Positions 13,802 to 22,600 of a stretch of DNA of 35,303 nucleotides are shown piece after piece; the first letter of the stretch is position 1; each line of letters begins with the position of its first letter. Source of the stretch: CAZICM01 sp964537685. GTDB taxonomy: Bacteria > Myxococcota_A > Polyangia > Polyangiales > Polyangiaceae. The notes under the pieces are model-generated. The model saw only the letters and a program-made list of their open reading frames with translations, was not told the origin of the DNA and ran no database searches. The position numbers were made by a program, and so were the translations under genes. The stretch spans positions 1 through 35,303 of the forward strand of contig CAZICM010000083.1 in the NCBI GenBank assembly GCA_964537685.1. Direction: 5' to 3'.

Positions 13802-16162
13802 GTGAGCGATCCCAAGCGGAAAGACGAAAGCCCGCCCTCCGATGGTGCGAAGCAGAAAGCGGAAAAACTTTTAGGCGTCGTGATTTCCGGGCGCTATCGC
13901 GTGGACGAAATCCTGGCGCTCGGGGGGATGGGCGTTGTCTATCGCGGCACGCATGTGCACATGCGCAAGCGCGTGGCGATTAAGCTGCTTTTGCCTGAAA
14001 CCAAGGGCCTTCCTAATCTGGTTGCGCGCTTTGAGCGCGAGGCGATCGCCGGAGCGCATATTCATCATCCGAATATCGCTTCCGCGACGGACTTCGGCCG
14101 TCTCGATGATGGTTCGTACTTTTTGATTCAAGAGTACGTGCGCGGCATCACGCTGAGCCACCTCATCAAGCAGGGGCCGCTGGCTCAGGATCGGGCCGTC
14201 CGCATGATGAGGCAGCTCGCGCTGGCTTTGGGCGCCGCTCATAAAATGGGCGTGATTCACCGCGATTTAAAGCCCCGCAATGTGATGGTCGATGAAGAGC
14301 GCGGCGATTTGATAAAGCTCATCGACTTTGGTTTGTCGAAAGTTCCCGTCGATCAGATCGCCGAGGAAGAAGACGACGATGATGACGGCGAGAAGCGGGA
14401 GCTGACAACTGTTGGCGTTGTATTTGGCACGGTAGCCTACATGGCGCCCGAGGCGGGCCTTGGAATGTGGGCCGTGGATGAGCGCTCGGATTTGTATGCG
14501 CTGGGCATCATGACCTATGAGCTTTTGGCCGGAAAACATCCCTTTGATGGCACGGAGCCCGGCGAGCTGTTTTATCAGCAGCGTTCGGTGATGCCTGTGC
14601 CCATCGGTACGCGCGTGCCGGGGGTTGTTGTTAAGCCTGAAATCGAAGCGATTGTTTTTAAGCTGATTCAGAAGGATCCGACGGCGCGCTATCAAAACGC
14701 CGACGAGCTCGTTGCGGCGATTGACGTAGCCATGCCAGGCGCGGCTGAAATTGTGATTCCGCCTGAGCGGGGCTCTTCTTCGGCGACATCGGGGCCTGGT
14801 TCGATGCGCTCCTCGAAGCCAAAGCCGGTGGCCGGCGCCGACAAAAGCACGGCCACGCTGCCCATGCTTTCGGGCGTGCCCGCGTCCAACGTGCCCGTTG
14901 AAATTCGCGATTCGGAGCTGCTTAGCGACTCGGCACCCGTGACACAGCGTTCGGCCTCTTCGCCAAGCGCCGAGCTTCAAGAAAAGGCAAAGGGAGCCGA
15001 ACAGGTCGCTGTGGCGGCGGCCGCGCCGGAAAAGCCCTCCGCGCCGGAAAAGCCCGGTGCCGACGATCCTTCCAAGGCCGCGCGCAAGATCGCGTCGACC
15101 ACCTTGGTTTCAGGTGAAGTTCCGGCCGAAGTTGTGGCCGGCGCCAATGCATCGGGAGACCGAAAATCGGTGCCGCCCAAGTCGGGCGGAAGGCAGCCGA
15201 TGCCTTCAAAACCGGCCTTTTCAAAGTCTTCTTCGGGCAAGTTTGCTCCTGCGCGCCCGCCCGCGCCGAAGCCTTCCTCATCGCCGGACAGCGGACCCAG
15301 GGCCGCGGATGCGAAATCGATTTCGTCCACGTCGTCGCCCGCGCTGGTTCAGTCGAATCCATCGGCCAATCCGGCCTATGTGCCCGTGGTGCCCGTGCGC
15401 GAGCGGCGCAGCAAAAGTTCGCTCGAGTGGGTGGTGCGCATTGCCGCCGTGCTGGTGATTCTCGGCGTGGGCGGTGTGTTTTTGTGGCGCAGCAAGTTTT
15501 CAAAGACCGCGGCGCCCAATGCACCGGCGACCGCGGCTGAATCGGCGAAGAATGTCGTGGCGCCCGCGGCTTCGTCCGCATCGCCTTCGGGTGTGGGCAG
15601 CGCCGCGCCTTCTGCGGGTGCGCAGGGAGCGCGCGGAGCCTTAGAAAAAGCCGTTGCGCAGAAGCAGTGGGATGAGGGCGCGCGGGCGTTTTCAGAGCTT
15701 GTCAAGGCAGAGCCCGGCGCGCTCAAAGAAGCGGCGGTGCGCGATGCGGTAACGCAATTGGCCTTGGGCATGGATCCTTCGAAGACCGAGGCTTTGTTCA
15801 CTGCGTTGTCGAAAGACACGGGCACCGAGGGGCTCGATGTTTTGTATGAGATCGGCGTCAAGGGAGGCGCGTCGGACACGGGCAAAAAAGCCTTGGAATT
15901 GATCGAATCCAAAGAGGCCGCGGAGCACGCTTCCAAAGAGCTTCGGATTACGATCGATTTGCGCAGGGCTGCCTGCATGAAGAAAGTGCTTCTATTCGAT
16001 AAGGCCAAAAAGTACGGCGATCAGCGCACGGTCGATTTCTTGGAGGTATTGCGCGCTCCTTCCTGCAACCGCAAAAAGGGCGATTGCTGTTTCCAGGGCA
16101 ATAATCTGGTGGACGACACGGTGCGCGGCATTAAAGAACGCCTGAAGAAGGGCGCGAATTAA
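13802..16162 (+). CDS. Transmembrane Ser/Thr protein kinase (Hanks type)
   Basis: The product is 786 aa from a GTG start. The kinase domain covers about 30-310: glycine loop LALGGMGVVYRG, VAIK Lys 61, catalytic HRDLKPRN (D155), DFG at 175-177, and GTVAYMAPE. The activation segment between DFG and GTVAYMAPE carries an acidic insert (EEEDDDDDGE, about 188-197). Residues about 310-540 are a Ser/Pro/Ala-rich disordered linker. One membrane helix lies at about 544-563 (WVVRIAAVLVILGVGGVFLW), so the kinase is cytoplasmic and the C-terminal about 220 residues periplasmic. The outer part starts with an Ala/Ser stretch, then a helical, TPR-like region, and ends in a Cys cluster (CNRKKGDCC). It should phosphorylate Ser/Thr in response to an envelope signal. 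Confidence 0.95.
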   Translation: MSDPKRKDESPPSDGAKQKAEKLLGVVISGRYRVDEILALGGMGVVYRGTHVHMRKRVAIKLLLPETKGLPNLVARFEREAIAGAHIHHPNIASATDFGRLDDGSYFLIQEYVRGITLSHLIKQGPLAQDRAVRMMRQLALALGAAHKMGVIHRDLKPRNVMVDEERGDLIKLIDFGLSKVPVDQIAEEEDDDDDGEKRELTTVGVVFGTVAYMAPEAGLGMWAVDERSDLYALGIMTYELLAGKHPFDGTEPGELFYQQRSVMPVPIGTRVPGVVVKPEIEAIVFKLIQKDPTARYQNADELVAAIDVAMPGAAEIVIPPERGSSSATSGPGSMRSSKPKPVAGADKSTATLPMLSGVPASNVPVEIRDSELLSDSAPVTQRSASSPSAELQEKAKGAEQVAVAAAAPEKPSAPEKPGADDPSKAARKIASTTLVSGEVPAEVVAGANASGDRKSVPPKSGGRQPMPSKPAFSKSSSGKFAPARPPAPKPSSSPDSGPRAADAKSISSTSSPALVQSNPSANPAYVPVVPVRERRSKSSLEWVVRIAAVLVILGVGGVFLWRSKFSKTAAPNAPATAAESAKNVVAPAASSASPSGVGSAAPSAGAQGARGALEKAVAQKQWDEGARAFSELVKAEPGALKEAAVRDAVTQLALGMDPSKTEALFTALSKDTGTEGLDVLYEIGVKGGASDTGKKALELIESKEAAEHASKELRITIDLRRAACMKKVLLFDKAKKYGDQRTVDFLEVLRAPSCNRKKGDCCFQGNNLVDDTVRGIKERLKKGAN

Positions 16163-16181
16163 TACAATTTAATTATATATC

Positions 16182-16228
16182 AATTCGATTGTTATAAAAT
16201 TCGGCTGAATATTTTCCCCAATCGAATT
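16182..16228. terminator. Possible weak hairpin between convergent genes
   Basis: AATTCGATT (16182-16190) and AATCGAATT (16220-16228) form a 9-bp inverted repeat with a 29-nt AT-rich loop in the short spacer between the kinase and the XRE gene. The loop is long and the stem AT-rich, so termination is only a suggestion. Confidence 0.3.
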
Positions 16229-16509
16229 TATTTGTTTTCATTTTCATTTCTATCCTCTGAAGGCGGCTGTTCCTGGGGAGCGGAGCTGGGCGTTGTGAGC
16301 AATGTTTCCAGCGTCATTCCGCGGGCTTGTGCGACCCCTTGGGCAAAGCGCATTCCGGGAAATTGCGCTCCGCTCAGCACGGCCGAGACCGTTTGCTGCG
16401 AGACACCCAAGGCAGAGGCCAGCAAAGACTGCGAGGGAAATTGATTGCGGAGCGGAATCAAAGCCCTTCGCACGCGTCCGACTTCTTTTAATGTGAGTGG
16501 GCGTTTCAT
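16228..16509 (-). CDS. XRE-type helix-turn-helix transcriptional regulator
   Basis: The product is 93 aa from ATG 16509. Residues about 8-60 form a lambda repressor-like HTH: RRALIPLRNQFPSQSLLASALGVSQQTVSAVLSG is the typical helix 2-turn-helix 3 segment. The rest is a helical extension and a charged tail rich in Glu, Asn and Lys. The open frame continues upstream to 17181, but that part is antisense to the CAP lipoprotein and its Ser repeat, so it is not coding. No Shine-Dalgarno is obvious. The gene is divergent from the CAP lipoprotein at 16710 across 200 nt that includes a palindrome, so local or auto-regulation is a reasonable inference. It is not visibly a toxin-antitoxin antitoxin, as no toxin gene is adjacent. 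Confidence 0.75.
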   Translation of the reverse strand: MKRPLTLKEVGRVRRALIPLRNQFPSQSLLASALGVSQQTVSAVLSGAQFPGMRFAQGVAQARGMTLETLLTTPSSAPQEQPPSEDRNENENK

Positions 16510-16662
16510 AAAAGAACCCAAAAATCCAAAAGAAATAAAAGAATCCTGACGATAGATTTTCGCGTCTGCGTCCTTTGTCTCAAGCGCTGGATGTGCTGCT
16601 TGTCCGCACGATGTTCGAAACTCGAGTGAACCGTGCATAATGGCCTGTGGCCGCGCGTGGGA

Positions 16663-16679
16663 TTGCGATATTTTCGCAA
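16663..16679. promoter_or_regulatory. Palindromic operator candidate TTGCGA-N5-TCGCAA
   Basis: A perfect 6-5-6 inverted repeat lies 30 nt before the CAP lipoprotein start, within the divergent region shared with the XRE gene. A CATAAT at 16636-16641 could be a -10 box placing the palindrome just downstream of the start point, a position suited to repression. The binding protein is not known; the adjacent XRE regulator is the obvious candidate. Confidence 0.4.
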
Positions 16680-16709
16680 GATCAATGAATATCGATGAGG
16701 GATGGACAA

Positions 16710-17858
16710 ATGCATAAAGAGATGGCGCGCGGGGCTTTTTCGTTATGGATGCTGGTGTTTGGCACCGTGTGTTCGGCTGTGGCGTGCACGGGCGTTTTAG
16801 GCGAGCCGGGGGAGGAGCCGGACGAGGGGCAGAGTTCATCGGGAGGGCCTGCGACGAGCAGCGGTTCTTCGGGCACTCAAAGCGGTTCCAGTTCGTCGGG
16901 AACGGCGAGTGGAGGCACGGGCGGAGCGCAGGGCCAAGGAGGAGCGGGAGGAGCGGGGGGAGCCGGTACGGGCACGGGCGGGGCGATGGGAACGAGCAGT
17001 AGCAGCAGCAGCAGCAGCAGTAGCAGCAGTAGCAGCAGCAGCAGCAGCAGCGGTTCGCCCGTCGACGCGATGTGCATGAAATGGAAAGCCGATCGCGCGA
17101 ATTTAGGCGAAGGCACCTGGAGCGGAAATGTGGCTGCCTGCAACCCCGGGGATATCTCGGCGGATGGGCGGCAAAATGCATTGAAATTGGTGAATTTATA
17201 CCGATTTATTGCCGGTCTTCCGCCTGTGTCCACCGATGGGGTGCGCGATCAAAAAGCCCAGGCGTGCGCGCTGATGATGGATGCCAACAATAGCCTAAGC
17301 CATTCACCGCCAATGAATTGGAATTGTTATACGGCGGACGGGGCGCAGGCGGCGGGCAATAGCAATATCGCGTCGGGTCCGGGTGTTATGGCCGTGGATA
17401 TGTATATGGCCGATTTTGGCAATGAAACGACGATGGGGCACCGGCGCTGGATTTTATCGGGATCGCTCGGGCCAATAGGGCTTGGTTCGACCGATCAGTA
17501 TTCGTGCATGTGGGTCATCGGCGGCAATGGCAATCAAAACCCTGCTTACACGGCATGGCCTTCGGGCGGGCCATTTCCGGCTGAAGCATTAAATGCTTCA
17601 TTTGTTCCAATCGATCAGAGTGGCTGGACCATTCAAAGCTCGGTCATCGATTTAAGCAATGCATCGGTCACGGTTATGGATGGCGGTCAGAACAAGCCTG
17701 TGACGGTGACGCAATTGCTTGCGAATTACGGCAGCAAATGGGCTATCCGCATGGTTCCCAATGGCTGGACCTCGCAGGCGGGGCATACCTATTCCGTGTC
17801 GGTGGGCGGGGTGGCTCAGGCCATTCAATACGATGTTCAAATTGTAGACTGCAATTAA
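16710..17858 (+). CDS. CAP domain lipoprotein with long poly-Ser linker
   Basis: The product is 382 aa from ATG 16710. GAGGGA at 16697-16702 is a good Shine-Dalgarno for it, whereas ATG 16695 has none. The signal peptide ends SAVAC (Cys 26). Residues about 40-115 are Ser/Gly/Thr/Ala, including 19 consecutive Ser (96-114), encoded by an AGC/AGT microsatellite. The CAP domain lies at about 145-290: VNLYRFIAGLPPV helix, NNSLSHSPPMNW, a GNSNIA segment, and MGHRRWILSGSLGPIGLG, the signature of bacterial CAP proteins. The C-terminal about 100 residues are beta-rich (VTVMDGGQNKPVTVTQLL...), a possible Ig-like domain. It is extracellular or outer-membrane-anchored with unknown substrate, and is a larger paralogue of the protein at 11026. 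Confidence 0.9.
   Translation: MHKEMARGAFSLWMLVFGTVCSAVACTGVLGEPGEEPDEGQSSSGGPATSSGSSGTQSGSSSSGTASGGTGGAQGQGGAGGAGGAGTGTGGAMGTSSSSSSSSSSSSSSSSSSSGSPVDAMCMKWKADRANLGEGTWSGNVAACNPGDISADGRQNALKLVNLYRFIAGLPPVSTDGVRDQKAQACALMMDANNSLSHSPPMNWNCYTADGAQAAGNSNIASGPGVMAVDMYMADFGNETTMGHRRWILSGSLGPIGLGSTDQYSCMWVIGGNGNQNPAYTAWPSGGPFPAEALNASFVPIDQSGWTIQSSVIDLSNASVTVMDGGQNKPVTVTQLLANYGSKWAIRMVPNGWTSQAGHTYSVSVGGVAQAIQYDVQIVDCN
16995..17051 (+). repeat. AGC/AGT trinucleotide microsatellite encoding 19 Ser
   Basis: Nineteen consecutive AGC or AGT codons lie in the CAP lipoprotein linker. Slippage in units of three would change linker length without breaking the frame. Confidence 0.95.
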
Positions 17859-17882
17859 ATTCGATAAAATAATAGATTCAAT

Positions 17883-19475
17883 TTATGGGGTTGGAACGAT
17901 GACTTGAGCGGTTTCAAAGCCGGCGAGATTGGCGGCCACGTTCCACACTTCAATCGAGGCCGGAGCTTCTCCCACCGCCGCGTCAAAGTTGAGATCTCCC
18001 GAGGTGCCGACGATATCAATCGTTAGCGGCCCAGAAGAAATATTGTTTTTTCCCGTCGTCCAATCCGTAGGCCCAATATTAACAGCCAGCCCCGAACTCA
18101 GTTTGGATAAACCTTCGGCGACTTGAATTCCATCGTATTGGTTTCCATTTCTGGATGCATAAACAATCCCATAGGCTGCTACATAGCCGGCGTCATAGGA
18201 TTGAGCGAGGAAGGAAAACGAATCCGCGTTGATGGCGAAGTCTTTTTGAAGATTGGTTGCGAATAGGTTGTAATTGTTTCCCGAGGGGCGGGCGGGAGCT
18301 GTGCCCAGGCTTTTTTGGATAATGGCTTTGACTTCGGGCGATAGGTTTTGATCGAGCAAAACAGCGTCATCTTTCGATGCATCGGTGAAATAGAAATCGC
18401 CGCCCGCCACCGCAGTTTTGGCGAGTTCCTGCACAATGGAAATGCTCGTCGAGGCTTGTACCGAAATGATGATCACCACGCTCGGATTGGACATGGCGAC
18501 TTGGGTGGCTAGGTCTGAAAATACCGTTGCATCGTCAAATGGAAACAATTGGCTTTTCGATATGGTCATTGTGTTTGGATCGACCGTGCCGTCATAGCGT
18601 GCCCTAAAGACATTGCTCAGGCCCTCGCCATAGGCATCCTGCACATAAATGACGGCGACTTGCCGGCCCACGGGAACGATATCGGCGAGCACTTTTCCTT
18701 GGAGTTCATCGCTGGGGCAGGTGCGCCAAAATAAACCATAGGGATCCTCGGCATGAAGTTTATCGGGCTGGCTCGTCAGCGCTGGGCTGGTGGCCGATGG
18801 AGAAATCAGGACGGTTGGATAACCTTTGGATAGTGCGCGATTGATGACGGTCAGTGAATCGCTGGAGCGCAATGGGCCGATGATGGCGGGAACACCTAAG
18901 GTGCCAGCGAGATAATCCATCGCGTGTTCGTTGAGCTTGGCGCGCTCATCACCCGTGGCCGAATCCATTGAGCCTCCGTTGTCGCAGATCACGAGTCCCA
19001 GCGGACGGCCTTTGAATGCGCCGCCGGTGCGGTTGATTTCGCGGATGGCCAGCCGGGCGGCTTTGGTTTGGGCTTCATCGAGTTTGGCCTCGAGCGCGAA
19101 GAGGGCGCCCAATACGATATGAGAATCGTCACCGAGGGCTGTTTTTGTGAGCAGATCCTCGGGTTCGGTAATGGGGCATGCGGGATCGCTGGGCAGCGCC
19201 GCCGTGCAGGTTCCTGCTACGCATGCGCCGCCGCCGAACATTTTTCTGCAATCGTGCCCGGTCCCACAGGCAAAAGGAGACGTACAAAATCCATCGGAGC
19301 ATTGGCTGCCCAGGCCGAAAAGCGATGAGCATTCGCTGTCGGAGCTGCAATCGTCATTGCGGATATTGCCGAGCGAGCATCCCGCAAGGGAGTGCGGGAG
19401 CAAAACGGCCAAGGTGAGTCCGGCGACAAGGCCAAGGCGTGCCAATAAGCCCCGCGATCGAACGCTGTAGCGCAT
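17883..19475 (-). CDS. Leu/Ile/Val-binding-type ABC substrate-binding lipoprotein
   Basis: The product is 530 aa from ATG 19475, chosen because AAAGGAG precedes it by about 7 nt; a longer frame to 19553 has no such site. The signal peptide ends SLAGC (Cys 33), a canonical lipobox. Residues 43-90 form a compact Cys-rich module with eight cysteines, unusual for this family. Residues about 105-530 match the periplasmic-binding type I fold of branched-chain amino-acid receptors: KAARLAIREINRTGG, LGLVICDNGG, IIGPLRSSDS, PTVLISPSATSPALT, and VIYVQDAYGEG. It should bind a small solute in the periplasm. No permease or ATPase gene is nearby, so it may act as a receptor. It is divergent from the large kinase gene. 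Confidence 0.9.
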   Translation of the reverse strand: MRYSVRSRGLLARLGLVAGLTLAVLLPHSLAGCSLGNIRNDDCSSDSECSSLFGLGSQCSDGFCTSPFACGTGHDCRKMFGGGACVAGTCTAALPSDPACPITEPEDLLTKTALGDDSHIVLGALFALEAKLDEAQTKAARLAIREINRTGGAFKGRPLGLVICDNGGSMDSATGDERAKLNEHAMDYLAGTLGVPAIIGPLRSSDSLTVINRALSKGYPTVLISPSATSPALTSQPDKLHAEDPYGLFWRTCPSDELQGKVLADIVPVGRQVAVIYVQDAYGEGLSNVFRARYDGTVDPNTMTISKSQLFPFDDATVFSDLATQVAMSNPSVVIIISVQASTSISIVQELAKTAVAGGDFYFTDASKDDAVLLDQNLSPEVKAIIQKSLGTAPARPSGNNYNLFATNLQKDFAINADSFSFLAQSYDAGYVAAYGIVYASRNGNQYDGIQVAEGLSKLSSGLAVNIGPTDWTTGKNNISSGPLTIDIVGTSGDLNFDAAVGEAPASIEVWNVAANLAGFETAQVIVPTP

Positions 19476-19637
19476 GTGCGTTCTCCTTTTATTTTTATAT
19501 AAACAAAGAGTTAACCTTGAGGCATCGTAGGATTGAGCGGTCTTTGATTTCAATGCCGGACACTTTAGGTTTGGTTGAGAATCGGTTTTGCTTTGGGGCT
19601 TAAGCCGCTGACAGAGCCGCCGCGAGGGAACATTAAA
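19476..19637. promoter_or_regulatory. Divergent promoter region, binding lipoprotein / large kinase
   Basis: The 162-nt spacer separates the two 5' ends. Next to the lipoprotein it is AT-rich (TTTATATAAAAATAAAA just before AAGGAG on the minus strand). On the other side GAGGG about 10 nt before ATG 19638 is a fair Shine-Dalgarno. No clear paired promoter boxes or operator. Confidence 0.4.
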
Positions 19638-22600
19638 ATGCCCCGCTGTCCGAAATGTTTTCGCAGAATTGCTGAATCGGCCGAATGCCCCGCGGATGGA
19701 GCGCGGGCGCCTGCCAGGGTGTTTGCCGCGGATTTTGTGGATGCGGCTATGCCGGTGGTGCCGGGGTACACCATTGCCCAGAAGCTGGGGGAGGGCGGTT
19801 TTTCAATCGTTTGGGATGCCCTTCGCCATGCTGATTCGGGGCGGGCCGCGCTTAAGATTGGGCGAAGCAATAGTGTGTACGGGATTGAGCGTTTCCGGCG
19901 CGATGCAGAGGCTCTTTCGCGTATTTCGTGGCCTTATGTGCCCAGGTTGTTTGAGCATGGATTGCTGGAGGATGGGCGTCCTTTTATTGCGATGCAATTG
20001 CTCTCGGGCAAAGCGCTTTCAGCTTTTATTGAGCAGTGTGTGTCGCCTCTGGAAATGTCGGCCGTCTGGCCTATCGCCATCGCGCTGTTTAAGGCGCTGG
20101 ATGCGGCGCATAGCCAAGGCATTTTGCACCGCGATTTAAAGCCCGAAAATATTTTCTGGGATCCAATCAATGGTGTTGCAACGCTTATCGATTTTGGAAT
20201 GACGAAAAACGTATTGCCCGATAATTCTTTAGAAATTACCAGGGCGGGCGCAGTTGTGGGCACGCCTGAATACATGGCGCCGGAGCAAATCCGGGGCGAC
20301 TTTTCTGGGGATGTACGGAGCGATCTCTATTCGGCGGGTGTGATTTTGTACGAGATCTGCACCTTGCATTTGCCGTTTGAAGGCGAGCATCAAAGCGTTT
20401 CCCAGGGGCATTTAACACTGCGGCCTCCTCGTCCCCGGGTATGGACAAGCCTTCCAGAAGACTTTGAGGAGCTGATTCTTTCTTGTCTTGCGAAAGAGCC
20501 CGCGCGCAGGCCCGAGAGCGCAGCCGTCATCTGGAAGGCTATCGAGGCTTTTTCGGAAGGGCGTCCGGTGGAGTCCGCCGCGTTCCCGGCACCTTCGGTT
20601 CCCGCGATTTCCCGTCCTGCGGCATCGAGCGCGAGGCCGCATTCTTCGCGGGCCGATCTGTTGAGCGAAGGCAGGAGGCCCGTTGTTCTTCTCGCGCTGA
20701 ATACCAAGGCTGCTGTCACGCATGTCAGCGAGATGGTTGTGAAGAGCGGTGGAACGCTGGCCAGGCAAAAGGGCACGCTGTATGTCGCCGTCTTTTCGGG
20801 GGCCGACATTGAAAACCCGGTGAAGGCGGCCCTCGCTGTAGCCACCGAAGCAGCGCGCCGCTTTTCCGCGAAGGCGGTTCTGCATCTGTCGCCTTTGGCG
20901 CTAAGGCGGCAGGAAGGCCGGGCGGCCACCTTTTTTGGACGGGCTTTGGAACGGCCCGAGCTGTGGATGCCCAGCGGTGACCAAGAACCGCCGATTGTGC
21001 TGACGGCCGAGCTCGCGCGCACGTTGCCATGGGGCGATCTTGTCGAATGGCGTTCAAATGCGTCGTTTTACGTGCCGGCGGAGGACGCGGAGAGTGGATT
21101 GCTGGATGAACCTCTTTCAGCGGGTACGGCTCAGAAGCCGCCTCATACGTTGAGGTCTCCTGATACGGGTGTCGTTCCGTCGTCGCGCATATCTCGCGTC
21201 GTTCCTATTTCGAGCAGGCCGCGCTCTGGAACGGACGAGTCATCTGTGCGGATCGCAAAATTAACAGGTACCGAGCAGACCGGCGGATTTAAGCCTTTGG
21301 AACAGCCGGCCGGCCTGAGCGATTCGGACGAAGCCGACGAGGGCGCACCGCGGATGACCTTGCTTTCGGTGGGACACGAAGCGGAGGGTTCAGATGCTGC
21401 TCCACCGACGTATTTACCGGGGGAAATCGGCCCGGCGCGCGGTGGATCGCCCGAACCGCCCAATACAGTAAAAGCCCTGCCGTCGGCGGAGCGGGATGAA
21501 CCATTGGGGGATCGGCTAACGCCTGAGCCTTCCGACAGGCGCGACACTGAAACCAGGCGAAAAATCTTTCTGAGTACGATGACGGCGCCTCCGCAGGCGC
21601 TTCGCCCGGGAGATCTCAATCCTCAAGACGTCCGCGAGCCCGATCTCGCTGCGGCCGCCACGCTATCGCTTCCTCAGAGCGCATGCGCGCGCCTGCCTCT
21701 GTTTGGCCGTGATGATGTGTGCGAGACCATTTTAGAGAGCGCGGAGCTCAGTTTTTCATCATCAAGGCCGGGGCTGTTCACGCTGATTGGCGACAGCGGT
21801 TTGGGAAAGACACGGATCGCAGCAGAAGCGCTTCGCATGATCGAAAAAGCCAGGCCGGGGCTTACATGCCTTTCGCTTTCAGCGGTTCAGCCTTTGGGGG
21901 ACAGCGTTGGGGTCAGCGCGAGAGAGCTTCTGAGCCTGCTGTATGGGTTTCAAGCTGGGCAGCCGCCGCAGGACATAAAGGCAAAGTTCCGCAGGCGTTT
22001 AGCCTCGCAGGCCGAAGAACTATGGCCGGCGGTTGCCGGTGCCCTGGGTATCGCGGAACAAGCAGCGCCGCGCCGGACACCCGGTGCCAATCAGCGAAGC
22101 TTAATGCTTGCGATTGCGGAAGGCTTTCGCGCGCTTTCCCGCGAAGGGCCGACGGTATTTGTTCTCGATGATGCGCACTGGGCCGACGACGTTGTGCTGG
22201 ATGCGATCGAGTACATCACGCTCAATGCGGAAGCCTGTCCCCTGTGGATCATGATCACGGCTCATCCGCGCTTTGAAAATGTCCGCGGCGGCTGGGGATC
22301 GCGCACGGATCGCCACGATCGGTGGGTACTTTCGCCTCTGCGCGAAGATGCCGCGATCGAGCTCACAGCAGAGCTTCTCTTGCCTGCCGAGTACCCGCCT
22401 CACGCAACGCTCCGAAAGCTTGCTGCATGGTCGGGTAACAACCCCGCTTGCCTCATCGAGCTGGTGCACATGCTCAAGCAAGCCGGCTTTGTGCAGCGCC
22501 GGCCCAACACGGGCACATGGTATGTGGTGACCGCCGAGCTCGATCACCTGCCACCCTCGCCGGCCTGGCAGTGGCTCGCCATCCGGCAACTCGACGCGCT

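Noticed and set aside
16510..17181. N-terminal extension of the XRE gene
   Set aside because: It is antisense to the CAP lipoprotein and translates its Ser repeat into Cys/Tyr runs, so it is not coding.
16877..17233. Minus-strand open frame with a long Leu run
   Set aside because: It is the antisense of the AGC repeat (GCT in another frame), not a membrane protein.
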